Below are positions 1 through 12,100 of a stretch of DNA of 64,000 nucleotides, in pieces; positions within the stretch are counted from its first letter, which is position 1, and each line of letters begins with the position of its first letter. Both the position numbers and the translations under genes were made by a program. Location: assembly GCF_003054265.1 (NCBI RefSeq), contig NZ_QBKT01000009.1:62001-126000 (forward strand), in the 5' to 3' direction. Source of the stretch: Kordia periserrulae. GTDB taxonomy: Bacteria; Bacteroidota; Bacteroidia; Flavobacteriales; Flavobacteriaceae. The notes under the pieces were generated by a model, which worked only from the letters and a program-made list of their open reading frames with translations, had not been told where the DNA came from and did not search any database.

Positions 1-2
1 AT

Positions 3-3000
3 TACACTACCGACAATGACGAACATGGCGGCGATGGCGATAGCTTCTTGCGAATTCAAACTATTGAAGTTGATTTAATCATTCCTGGAACTGCAAATCC
101 AGATTCTGCCTTAGCCATCATCAACGGAATGTTGTCTATCCCTGAACCTGGAGAATCGCCAGAATACGAAGGGAAAATTGGTTTAAAACTTCCAAAAGCG
201 CGTATCAGCGGTGCTGCACAAATGCGTTTGCAACCAAAAGAACCAGCATTTATCATTGAAGCAGGCATCGAAATGCCAACACCAATTCCATTAGCCGCAA
301 CAGGATTAGCATTCTACGGATTCGGCGGATTGCTCGGTTACAAATACGTTGCCGAAAAAGAAGCTATCGGACTCGTTTCTGGTGAAAATACTTGGTACGA
401 ATACTATACGTATCCGAAACGTGGTGTGAACTTGGACAAGTTCAGCGGGCCGCCACGAACCGATCAATACAATTTACCCGTGGCAGTCGGTGCAGGAACG
501 GTATTAGGAACCATGCACGATGACGGTTTCTTGTTTTCCACACGATTAATGGCAATTTTATCCTTACCATCGGTATTTATCTTAGATGGTAGAGCCAATG
601 TATTGGGCGAGCGTTTAGGAATCTTAGACGATACGGAACCACCATTCTTTGCAGGAGTTGCGGTAGGAGACAATTCGTTCGAATTCTGGTTTGGAGCCGA
701 TTACCAATTGCCAAAATCCAACGGCTGGATTATTGATTTGTATGCAGAAGTACAAGCAGGCTTCTTCTTCAACAATCCGTCCGCGTGGTATCTCAACTTT
801 GGTACCAAGCAATCGCCAATTACAGCTCGTGTTTTAACCATTATTACGGCACAATCGTACTTAATGCTTTCTGCAAGAGGAATTGAAGCAGGCGCACGTG
901 TAGACTTATCTCTGAAGAAAAACTTCTTTGGTATCAAAGTAGAAATCAGTGCGTATGTGGAAGTTGGTGGATTTATCAGTTTTGAGCGATTCCAATTAGG
1001 AGGTTACATTGCCTTTGGAGGAACCATTGCTATCAGCGTTTGGAAAATTGTCGGATTCCGTGTGAGTCTCGACGCAATTCTATCTGCGGAAGCGGCAAAA
1101 CCATTCTTACTCTATGCAGAAGTACGTGTGCGTGTATGTATCAGAATCATCGTGAAAATCTGTAAAACATTCAAGGTAAAACTGAAATGGGAAAAAGATA
1201 ATTCGGTAGACAGAACACCAATTCCGCCATTAGCGAATGGAGACAATCCAAATTATCCAGACAGAACAGAAGAAGCGGTACAAGGTGTACACATGTTGAC
1301 GAATGAAACGTTTGCACTAAACTATTTCCCAAATCAGCCAATGCCTAGTGAAATTGACAAAGTTATTCCGTTAGACACCTACATTGACTTTAAAGCAATG
1401 AAAGGATTAGTACCTAGCGCGGTATCTGACAAAATTGGAGGACACACAGGCGCAGCGGAAAACTTTATCGATCTTATTCCGCCAAACAAAGTAGTTCGAG
1501 GAGGAAAAGAAGTACGTCAAGTAAAACACAAATACTCTATTGAAAACATTGGGATTTACATGGCTGATGGTAGCAACTGGCAACCATACCATCCTTTTGA
1601 AGCCGTAGTTCCTGTAGCTGAAAGACCAAATGTGAATCACTTGCGTATTGGATATTGGCAACGCAACGGAGAACAATACGACTCTATCCGATTGTTAGCT
1701 ACGAATCCATTCTCGTATATGGAAGCTGGTGAGCCAGGATGGTTTATTCCAGAGCAATATGGAATCACACCTTCCGAATTGTATTGTGTATCCAAATTGG
1801 AGACAGGCGATTGCTCGGATATGTTAGAAAAACCATTAGGAACGAAATACTACCGACCAAATGGCTACATCGGTCATTACATTGATGGTGCCTATTATTC
1901 TATTGAAGAAGGAAACGGCGATTTGGAACAAACTATCTATGTGCGAACAATGCAATGGACCGTTCCATTAGTAGATCCAAATAATGGAGAAGATATTACC
2001 ACTGTCAATTTTGATCGAATTCGACTTAGAAAAGACGGTACTGTTACATATCCTAATATTGGAGTGAACGCAGATATTTACACATTAGCTGGCGGCGTAG
2101 CGACCAATCTTATTGAAATTTCAGAGCAATACCTTACGGGAATTAATACGCTTTTATTGAACAATGGCGGAAAAGAACTCAATAGTTTAGAAATTTTAAA
2201 TGTTGTTGAAACTAATGGAAATCTTTTTGTGGAGGTTGAAGTAAAATCTGAATATGCGTATCCAAATCCAGATTCTGACGACATGTTCTTTGATAATTTA
2301 TTCTTACGTAGACTCAGACAAAGTGGTGGTGCATCTTCACAAGGAAGTAGAAGTGATAGTACAGAAACACTAATAACTTCCTCAAACGAACCAACTCCAG
2401 TAGGTTGTATGGAAGTAACAGATGTTGAAAACAACTTCAATTATGCACAGTCGTTGCAATTTAGCAATGCAGATACACTAGTTATCATTCTGCCAGTAGC
2501 AACCGTAAATACAGACTTAAAACTGACTACGTATGCAGAAGGAGTAACCATTCGTTACTACAAAACATTGCTAAGTGATACAGCAAATACACCGCAATAC
2601 CAACTCGTTCACGAAGTGTACAAAACCAGAGCAGAATTGAGCAATGTAGTTTCATACACCAACGAAAATGAACTCATTACCAGAATTACGGTAACGCCAA
2701 AATCAGCCAATGCACACTTAATTCGTGCCGTACGTGAAGAAATAGCAGAATTGCAAGAAGCGACGTATGATAGTGAAACAGGGCAAATTATACCACTAAC
2801 AGCAGCGCAGCAAGCACAATTGGCAGCATTGCAAGCAGAATTGGCGCAATTGGAAGCACAAGGTTGTAATCAGGCACAAAGCGAATTGCCATTAAAAACT
2901 TCTAGCGGAAGCGAAAAAGCAAAAAGTGCAAGTGTTCCAAGTACTTTCTTCAATTCGTATAGCTACACGGCACCGCAGGTAAAAGGGCAATTATCCAATA

Positions 3001-6000
3001 AATATGCAAAAATGAAACTCATTGGAGGAAATTATTACGCAGTAGGATATCCGCTATTCAATGTGGTAAGTTCTTCTGATACAGATGGCGTATTAACAAA
3101 GTTAGATGCTGCTGGAAATGTAATGTTTAGTAAAGTGTATTTTATTGACAATCAGCCTGTAAAATTCTTAGACCTTCATGAGCTTTCAGATGGAAATATA
3201 CTCATCATCGCAAGTTTGTTTGGAGAAAAACTATTCTACATAAAAGTAGATACAGATGGAAGAATTGTATGGCAGCGCTACTTTATCTGCGAGCAAGGGT
3301 TGGATGAACATAGAGTTTCGGTTGTAAAAACGCGACGACAATCGTTCTTCATTAGCTGTCTATCAACAAGACTAGATCATGTATATGTGTTTGAAATTAA
3401 TGAAAATGGAGAACTTATCAATCAAACAGGATTGGATGGCGAAGGAAAGTATTCCTATGATATTGGCGCAAGTTGTTTGGACCCGGATGATGGATTGATG
3501 GTTGGAGTCCGTCGAAGAGACACTGAAAAACCTGTCATTCAAAGTGTCATTTTACATTTTGATAGTGCATTACAATTAAAAATGAAGTATCTCATCAACA
3601 GCGATTCACAAGTAGAAATTACAGATATGTTGATGCATGAAGACAGACTGTACTTCATTCTTGATGATTTAGTAAAATCAGAATCTACCATCACGTACAT
3701 TTGGTATTACGGAAAAGAATTCAAAGAATTGAGTTCGCGAGCATTGCCAGCCTTCAGAAACTGGAAATTGACTGGTTCCGACAAGCCAAATACAGTTATT
3801 GTAGCGCACAATGAAGCTCCAGTATACCGAATTGGAATTCAACCTGATCAAAGCTTGGCAATTGATGCTACGTTCAATTTTGAAACGCCAGTACCAATCA
3901 CGGGAATCAACGATATTTTGTATGATGGCGAACAAAAGAAGTACACGTTTATTACAGATACCTATTTGGCGGTGTTGCAAGAAGATCTGGCAAGTTGTGT
4001 CACAATTAAAGATGAAACAATCAAAGGATTACCTGAACGCGCATTTACCTACACCAAAATAGCAGCACTCATAAAAGACTTCAAGCAACTATCATTTGTA
4101 GACGGAAGTATCAGAGAAGCTTATCAAACTCTTCAATTAGATGAAGAACTATGTGGCGGTGGCGGAAATGGCGATTGTAGCAAAGACGAAATCTTATGTA
4201 ATTTCTACGAAACGCTTCAAGCAGCGCTATTTGGTTGTATCAATTACAAAGCAAAAGATCCGTTCAATGACAATTGGAATTGCTTCTTGGATATGATAAA
4301 AAGTATTGAAGAATTTGATGGGCTGTATCCACAATACGGATTAATGGCATTGTTGGAAACAGATATCAACACCTTACTTGCGTATCCTGAATTTGCAAGA
4401 CCACCAATTCTAGAAGGCGCTATTGGATATGCGAATGTAATTTTAGACAAAATCTACGAGATTGGAAAATGCGATTGCACTGGCGAACCTGAAGTTCCTG
4501 TAGTATGTAACACATCGTTGCAGCAAGTATGTTGGTTGTCTGTGGAAAAATTTGAATACAATCAAACCATTCCAGGACAAGCCGCTATTGAGCAAGAACA
4601 GCAAGATATGGAAGAAGCGGTGCAATACACGGCTCAACCTATCTGGCGACCAAACTCAACGTTCTACGTTCACTATCAACTGAAAGATGAGGTAGACAAT
4701 GGCGCTGGTGGCGATACGTTTGATTATTACTACGGATTCAAAACGGCAGGACCAATTGGACATTTCCATGATGCAGATGGTGTTACGTACGGAAACGAAT
4801 ACGATGAAAACAATAATTTAATCAATCGTGTAGATACGAACGGAAATCCGAGCGCGACTGGAAAATTGACAAATCCAGACAAATACCCGCTTACGTCCTT
4901 ACGTCAATACATTGATTATGACAAATCGTATCCAAATGCTGATGGTAATTTGTTGCAAGCTAAACCTGTATTCTACGGACAAGAACAATGCAGAATTACC
5001 TTGTACTTTACGAAACCGCTGGCATATCACATGTTGCGTTCTTGGGAAAGCTACTTAGGTTCGCCAGAATTAACAGGTGCAATGCATATTGCTATCAAAG
5101 ATCCGGTAAGTAATGTAACGATTCCGTATCCGTTGCCAATCGGTTACAACGAAGACTCTGTACCATTGCCAGAAGGAAACGGTGCAGGCGGCGTAGCATG
5201 GATTGATGATAACGATCCTAGAATTCCGTTAAACATCAGATTGCTGAATAATTTCATCAACTACATCAACGAAAACAACGATGCTATTGAATGTACGTTT
5301 ACGGTAGGAAATGCAATTCAGCCACAAAGTTATGCGTATTCAGTAACCTTAACGAATCTGAAACCGCAGAAGTTGTACACGGCGTTGATTTACAATGCTT
5401 TTGAAACAGAAAGTAACGATGTCGTATCGAGTGCGCAAGTACACAACTACGTATTCCAAACGTCGCGTTATCAAAACTTCGGAGCGCAAGTAAACAGTTA
5501 TCTATTGGTGGATGAAGATGATGCAAACAATACACGACAAGCTGTATTCAATGTAGCACTCCCAAACCTAACCACTGGCGATATTGACACCGCATACAAC
5601 ATTGTTGATGGAAATCCTGACGCAAACAGCGATGCGCTCGAAACGCAATACTTAGATGTATTTGACAGATTGTTAGAAGGTGTATTGGGCATGCAACCGT
5701 TAGATCCAGCAGTCAACACAGAATTCAACAAAATTTTGGATGGCGACGGAAACATCATTGCAATCCTAATTCGCAATCCAGAACCATTCAACATTCCGAA
5801 AATTCCAATAGCACAAATCAACGGAACCGAAGAAATATTTGAAGCAGGTGCTACAGTCGGACACAGAGGAGCAATCCGTGTATTCGATAAAGTAACTGAT
5901 GTAGATGACGACGCTTACAAAGTATTGTATTCTAAAGACTATTCGCAAGCTATCATTATGCATGACAGCAAGCAAATAACGGCAGACACACTAAGCTTCA

Positions 6001-6083
6001 AGTTCAGATATCTGATTTGGGATGCAACTACATACGTAATTGATGACACAGTAAGAGCAGAAGATATTGTGCTAGCTCAGTAA
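3..6083 (+). CDS. Giant beta-rich protein, 5' end outside window; possible tail/injection-system component
   Basis: The reading frame is open back to the window edge, so the TTG at 48 is probably not the start and the N-terminus is missing. Counting from 48 there are 2011 residues. Residues about 1-400 are amphipathic beta strands rich in Gly and aromatics. A short coiled coil (EEIAELQ, QAELAQLEAQ) lies near 890-940. About 985-1330 resembles beta-propeller blades of the form DxDGRIVWQRYF. Cys pairs appear near 1375-1385 and 1475-1495. The last 500 residues look like extracellular beta-sandwich material. The next gene starts 38 bp downstream in the same direction and carries the same blade pattern, and the third gene is a tail fibre, so I infer a structural or adhesive part of a tail-like apparatus. 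No family was recognised with certainty; a large cell-surface protein is the alternative. Confidence 0.6.
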   Translation, partial: YTTDNDEHGGDGDSFLRIQTIEVDLIIPGTANPDSALAIINGMLSIPEPGESPEYEGKIGLKLPKARISGAAQMRLQPKEPAFIIEAGIEMPTPIPLAATGLAFYGFGGLLGYKYVAEKEAIGLVSGENTWYEYYTYPKRGVNLDKFSGPPRTDQYNLPVAVGAGTVLGTMHDDGFLFSTRLMAILSLPSVFILDGRANVLGERLGILDDTEPPFFAGVAVGDNSFEFWFGADYQLPKSNGWIIDLYAEVQAGFFFNNPSAWYLNFGTKQSPITARVLTIITAQSYLMLSARGIEAGARVDLSLKKNFFGIKVEISAYVEVGGFISFERFQLGGYIAFGGTIAISVWKIVGFRVSLDAILSAEAAKPFLLYAEVRVRVCIRIIVKICKTFKVKLKWEKDNSVDRTPIPPLANGDNPNYPDRTEEAVQGVHMLTNETFALNYFPNQPMPSEIDKVIPLDTYIDFKAMKGLVPSAVSDKIGGHTGAAENFIDLIPPNKVVRGGKEVRQVKHKYSIENIGIYMADGSNWQPYHPFEAVVPVAERPNVNHLRIGYWQRNGEQYDSIRLLATNPFSYMEAGEPGWFIPEQYGITPSELYCVSKLETGDCSDMLEKPLGTKYYRPNGYIGHYIDGAYYSIEEGNGDLEQTIYVRTMQWTVPLVDPNNGEDITTVNFDRIRLRKDGTVTYPNIGVNADIYTLAGGVATNLIEISEQYLTGINTLLLNNGGKELNSLEILNVVETNGNLFVEVEVKSEYAYPNPDSDDMFFDNLFLRRLRQSGGASSQGSRSDSTETLITSSNEPTPVGCMEVTDVENNFNYAQSLQFSNADTLVIILPVATVNTDLKLTTYAEGVTIRYYKTLLSDTANTPQYQLVHEVYKTRAELSNVVSYTNENELITRITVTPKSANAHLIRAVREEIAELQEATYDSETGQIIPLTAAQQAQLAALQAELAQLEAQGCNQAQSELPLKTSSGSEKAKSASVPSTFFNSYSYTAPQVKGQLSNKYAKMKLIGGNYYAVGYPLFNVVSSSDTDGVLTKLDAAGNVMFSKVYFIDNQPVKFLDLHELSDGNILIIASLFGEKLFYIKVDTDGRIVWQRYFICEQGLDEHRVSVVKTRRQSFFISCLSTRLDHVYVFEINENGELINQTGLDGEGKYSYDIGASCLDPDDGLMVGVRRRDTEKPVIQSVILHFDSALQLKMKYLINSDSQVEITDMLMHEDRLYFILDDLVKSESTITYIWYYGKEFKELSSRALPAFRNWKLTGSDKPNTVIVAHNEAPVYRIGIQPDQSLAIDATFNFETPVPITGINDILYDGEQKKYTFITDTYLAVLQEDLASCVTIKDETIKGLPERAFTYTKIAALIKDFKQLSFVDGSIREAYQTLQLDEELCGGGGNGDCSKDEILCNFYETLQAALFGCINYKAKDPFNDNWNCFLDMIKSIEEFDGLYPQYGLMALLETDINTLLAYPEFARPPILEGAIGYANVILDKIYEIGKCDCTGEPEVPVVCNTSLQQVCWLSVEKFEYNQTIPGQAAIEQEQQDMEEAVQYTAQPIWRPNSTFYVHYQLKDEVDNGAGGDTFDYYYGFKTAGPIGHFHDADGVTYGNEYDENNNLINRVDTNGNPSATGKLTNPDKYPLTSLRQYIDYDKSYPNADGNLLQAKPVFYGQEQCRITLYFTKPLAYHMLRSWESYLGSPELTGAMHIAIKDPVSNVTIPYPLPIGYNEDSVPLPEGNGAGGVAWIDDNDPRIPLNIRLLNNFINYINENNDAIECTFTVGNAIQPQSYAYSVTLTNLKPQKLYTALIYNAFETESNDVVSSAQVHNYVFQTSRYQNFGAQVNSYLLVDEDDANNTRQAVFNVALPNLTTGDIDTAYNIVDGNPDANSDALETQYLDVFDRLLEGVLGMQPLDPAVNTEFNKILDGDGNIIAILIRNPEPFNIPKIPIAQINGTEEIFEAGATVGHRGAIRVFDKVTDVDDDAYKVLYSKDYSQAIIMHDSKQITADTLSFKFRYLIWDATTYVIDDTVRAEDIVLAQ

Positions 6084-6121
6084 CAAAAATTAAAAATTGA
6101 CAGTTTAAAAAAAATAATAAG

Positions 6122-9100
6122 ATGGCATTAAGTAATGACTTTTTTATAAAGAAAATCAAAGTAAACAGTAGCTATGCTGACGTGAGCTTCATAGGAGAAG
6201 TTGATGGGTTTTTCTACTGGGGCACAAGATCATCTATAACCACGAACAAAGTAACACTGATTAAAACCAATAGCAATTTAGAACTCGTTTCTGTAAAATC
6301 ATTTGCTAATGGCGAAATAAAATATGGGTTGCTAAAAAGTATCGTGCGTACACCAAACGGTGATCGATTGATTGCAGGACATTATCACAATATCGATGCT
6401 GAACAAAGTGATAAATACTGCATCATCAAACTAGACAGTAATGACAACATGGTATGGTTTAAAACCTACGAACATGAACCAGACATTTACGACTCGTACA
6501 AAGTTGAACTCAAACCAAATGGTGCAAACTATTTGGTTTGGGCCAACAACCTACTCTTTACCATAAATGACAGTGGAACGGTACTCAATAGTACGGTAGA
6601 AACGTCTTCGGTAAGCGTACAAGATGTGGTAGCTGATGGTAGCGGACAAATTGTAGCAGTCGGAAACGGAAATACGTTTCCAAGTGGAAGACGCGGTGTG
6701 GTATCACTAGCAAAACTAAATACCAGTTTGGCAGTTACAGAAAATGTAGAGTACTCAACGGCGTTTGTTCCATCGGGACCGTATGGAGTTGGAACTTCCG
6801 CATTTGTAAACAACGGTGAATTGGTAAGTTCAGGAAACATTGGAGACCGAATTTTCTTTCTCTCTTTTCCGTTGGGAAGTACGTTTCCCCAGTCGCACAG
6901 CGCTATGTGGTACGACGATACTACCAACTACAGCTCGCAACTATTCAAAATTAACGACGGATTTTATCGTTTAAATATTGATAGAACCACAACGCCAAGT
7001 TCAACCATTGTTCAAAAATACGGCTTCAACAGAGCCTTGCAATGGTCAAAAACTATTGACAAAATGAACTTGCATCCAGACACGTTCTACGCTAAAAATG
7101 ATGCCTTGCTATTCATTCCGTTTGGAACAGGATATGACAATGAAGTTTGGGACAACAAATCTATCGTAAAAACAGATACATTATTAGAGCAGAATGCTTG
7201 TATTCGTGTAAATGACAATGCTAATTTTTCACTCACCAAAGAAAACTTAGTACGCGAAACAGGAAGTTTTGCATTCCAATCTGTAACCTTGACTACTCAA
7301 GGACACGATGCAACTGTTGTAAACGAAACTAACAATGAAGTCGTAGAATTGTGCTCAAGTACGCCAGTTTCTACCGAATGTTACTTTACAAGTTCCTTCC
7401 GAAGCAATGGCTCGTTTGACGGAAACAGTTCAGTATGCACTTTGGCAAACAATCGTATCTTAACCGTTGGCGGCAACGGAAGTGGAGGAGTTGTAACGTT
7501 ATTAAATAACAACAGTCAAGTAGTTTGGCGAAAGCATCTCACTGTTGTTGAACGAAACGTCGGACTATCATCCGTAGCACCATGTCCAGACGGGCAAAGT
7601 GCCATTGTATTAGGACACTATGCAACAGGGCAAACCAACAGAGTACATCTAATAGTGTTCAGAATAGATATCACAGGAACCATTATTTGGTCCAAACTGC
7701 TCTATTCGCCAAACACGCGATTCAGCACAGGATTGCGAACGCTTGATTTTAGCAACGGAACACAAAAATACCTCATTTCAGCCTGGTTCAATGAATTTTC
7801 GTCCATTGACGATATGGAATTGTACAAACTAGATGAAAACGGAAACTTATTGTCTTCCAGAAAAGTAACAGGTATTTCCGATGAGCAAATCATGGGAATC
7901 ATTTCAACACCTGCTGGATTTACCATTTTAGGTTCTGCAACAACGCCTGGCGGACAAACAGTGCGTCACGGAATTGTGCTATCATTCGACAATAACTTAG
8001 GACTCAACTGGGGAAGACGCGTAGGAAATGGCTCGTATATCTATACTACGGGAGCAATTTTAACATCATCGACTACAGAAAACTATATTGTAGTTGCGGT
8101 AAATGACAATTCCAACAAACTTTATATTAGTAATTTTGACAATACGCTCAGCTCATACAGTGTAAAAACGGCAAATTTTGGAAGTGCCACTGACAAACTC
8201 AGTCCGTCAATCCGACTCGTTCAAGGCGCAAACGATACATTCTATTGTATTGCAAATTACACCACAAATCGCGCAGCAGAAGTGCTCAAATTTGATTATC
8301 AGTTGAACGAATTATGGCGTAGAAAGTTAAACTTTGGAAGCAAAAACAGCATCAGTCAGTTGCTAAACGATGCTGATGAGCAATTGCTTTTAGTCGGTGG
8401 AATTGTAGGAACAAACGCTGCATACTTAGCAAAAACCAATTTGGAATTGCAAAACTGTATCTCAGAAAATGTTGACACAACTCCATACACGCAAGAAGCG
8501 TTTACAGCAGTAGAATTTGTGCCAACTATTGGCGATTTGCCAAACACGTATCAAGACATTTCGGTAGCAACTACCGATTTGGAAGTGGAACGTACAGACT
8601 ATTGCAGTGAAAATTGTGACACAACCTCACTTCCGCCTAGCGAATACACGTCTATTCAATCGCCAAACTTCTACTTGCAAGCTGCAGGCTCAACAGGAAA
8701 CGATGGCAGTACACAAGGAATTCATACGCGCTGGGTTTTCTCGGGTGCTTTAGGGGAGAAGCACTTGCCAAAAGGAAACTACGCGGGTAACACTAACAAT
8801 TTCAACAAACCAGATGACTTTGTTCGTGTGTACCGAACGCCGTATGCCAAAGTAGCAAAAACCATCAGTTTTGCACAAGCACCAAATCTTGTAGACGATG
8901 AAAATGCTTTTTGGATGTATCGAATTGACGGAAAAGATTTCCATGTATATTTTAGAAATCAAGCACAATACGCGCAAGTTCGTACAACAATTGATCCAGC
9001 CACCAATCCGCAAGGATTTGTACAAAACTACGGTGGTGAATTGATTGAAATAGAAAGTAAACGACACTTGTTCTTTGCGGTAGAAGCAACGGTAAGTTCG

Positions 9101-12100
9101 TCCGCTTCCAACAGTACGTTGCAAACGGAAACCTTGTCTGTGTCAACAAACACGCTCATTGCACTCAAAAAAGTAACCAATAGAAAAACATTTACGAGTA
9201 CAGGCTTGCAAAATGTTCGTTTGCTTTGTGAAAATGGTCGCTCGTTTAGAAGTGTTGGTAACAATACCTATCTAACGGAAGTTCGTGTAGAATTATACGG
9301 CGACTTTATTGAAGCAACCAACGAAAATCAGGCTTGGACGCCAATGGGAAGCTATGCGCTAACCTTAGACGACAATGTTGCACTACAACAATTAGAACCA
9401 TCTGCAGGTTTGGTTGATGGAAACTGGCCACGATTCAACGACGATGCTACTGTAAATATTGACAACTACATCAACAAATGGAATGTAGTGGAAGCAGATA
9501 TTTATGATAGAAATCTAAAAGAAGTGGTCGAAAAATACATCACACTTAGTGATGATATGAACAATCCAAAAGCCGTTGAGGAAATTCCTGTCGATGAAAA
9601 TATTGTGGTAGAAGATGAAGACGATGTAATGGAAATTTCCAATCTCGACATGCTAAATATCGCTTCGTACGATTATCACATGGCACGTATGTTAGGATTA
9701 GGATTCTTAGACATTGCTCCACAAGTACAACAAGGAGAATTCGTGTACATTGCTGAATATGTTACTTTTGGCGACTTGGAAGATGGACAGGGCGCACGCG
9801 AAGTACAGCATTTAAGCATGAGTTTGCCAACCGCAACTTCCGACGAACGTTTGCCATTGCCAATAGCTTTAGATGAAGTTATTCCAGGAGCCTATTTTGG
9901 AACGGAAACTACAGAACCTTCAAGCATTACAGACGATGATGGATACACGCACGATGGTAGAAAACGCTACGTAACATTGTACGCTGAGCAAATTCCAGAC
10001 GATGTGTACAATCCAGCGTTTTATGTGGACAGTTCAGAATTTGAAGCAAAGGAATACACCATTCCAGTGTACGCAGGATTGGAGTATAGAAAACAACGCA
10101 ACGGACAGCCAGATCCTGGTGTTTGGGAGAAACCAGAAATTTCGCATGACAAGCGTTATTTACACACCGATACTACGGTTTCCAATGCTTCCGAACGCTA
10201 TGAAGCTTTTCCAATTGCCTTGCCAGAAGTTGGGCAACCAATATTTGTACACAAGCAAATCATCAGCGGAACGCATTACTATGGTTCGTACGGAATCAAC
10301 TGGTTTTCAAGAGCGACTTCGAGTCCTACGGAAGTATCAATCGTAACGGCGTTACAACCAAAAAATCCGTTGTTGCCGCCGTCCAACATTCAACCGCATC
10401 TCATTCAAAAAGAGCAGCCGTTATTGTTGACATCTGCGGAAGAGCAAGCACGATATGACGCTATTACGGGCGATAAAACCTTGGCAAGAATTTCATTCGA
10501 TTACCATTCCTATCAAGAACTTATTGACTACACGGTAGAAGCCGATGCAGCAATTACAGATACCGAATTGGTAACCGATACAACTTCCATTTTTGATGAT
10601 AACGATGAAATTTTCGCGGAAGATGTAGATATCTTTTTCAGAAATGAAATGCCAAACAACGTCTCAGGGCAAGTTATCAGCGTGGTAGACGATCCTACAA
10701 ACAATTTAGTTTCTATCGTTACGGTTGACGAATACTATTTATCAAGTGTTGACCAAACGTTGACACCAACCATTCTTAATGGTTTGGAAAGTAATTATGT
10801 AGGAGGTGTTTTCATCATTGGAGAGCAACAACACATCATTCACGAAGTAATTCAAACCAGCGGATTTCCACAATTTAAAGTATACAAAAAGGAAATTAGT
10901 GATGCGTTGGTAGATGATATTCCAGCGCCAGACGCAGAAGAATTACAAGCGATTGAAATTACGAATGATGGTATTTTTATGGCGATTGAAAACATGCAAA
11001 CACCAGCGAGTTGGGGAACTCCAAATCCGCAACCATTACATGTAAAAGTAGATACTTTTGACCAAATTCATCGTGAAGTTGTCATGGTAGAAGGTGACAA
11101 TGGCGAACTAGAACGTCACTTAGAAAAAACGCGTGGAATATGGTCTGATGCTGTAAACAATCACACAACCATTACCGAAGTGGATGAAGTAATTGATTTG
11201 GACGTGAATGGCAATCCAATCATGGGACACAAAGGAATGTATCGCATTACATTTCACGGTATCGTGCTTAATCAACATGTAGATTACAGTGAAACGAGTG
11301 ATTCTGTAGAATGGTATCGCGGAATTGTTCGTGTACACACTACAAGCAATCCAAACGGAAAGCGTAAAGTGTTGAAAGTAGCTAAAATTAACAACATTAA
11401 GTATGTAGGTGATACTACGCAAAGTGATGTAGAAGTGTTAGCGTTTGATCCTTTATTTTCGTCAGATGCTGGGTACGATTCAATTCAAATTGGGACAAAT
11501 GTTTCGGTGAATTTCTATCCTGGATACAAAGTGTACTTGTATGAAAATCAAACCTATGGATTGACGGAAGCCAATCTGTTACCAGGCGAAGATGAAGAAG
11601 TACGCAACTCTATCGTAGGATTGCGAAGTCATGATACAGACAATCCATTTTACTCAAGCATCAGTATTCCGAAAATCATGTTTGCGCAAAAAATTGTAGA
11701 AGCGCAACAACCGGAACAGCCTGATGGAGCAAAATACGCTACACGCCCAGATTTCTTTGGACGTTCCACGTACACCATTACTACGGAATACACGCACAAA
11801 CCACACGGTGTGTTGTTTTACAGAGCCAATGATGAAGCGTTGTTGAATGCGCTGTATGAAAAAGCAACGGTGCGTCAAATTCGAGAAGAACTCAAAGCCT
11901 TAGGTGGAAATAATGAGGAATATTTTACCAATCGCTGGGAAAACTTCTTGGACTTTGCAACGCTTGCATCGGAAGGAGATTACCGCGTATATCCGCCAGT
12001 AGGTGTATCTACAGAGAATTACAAATTTCCAAATCCTGACAAAGTTGCTTTGTTTGAGTGGGCAAATGACATCATTGCTCGAATTAATGGTAATACTGCA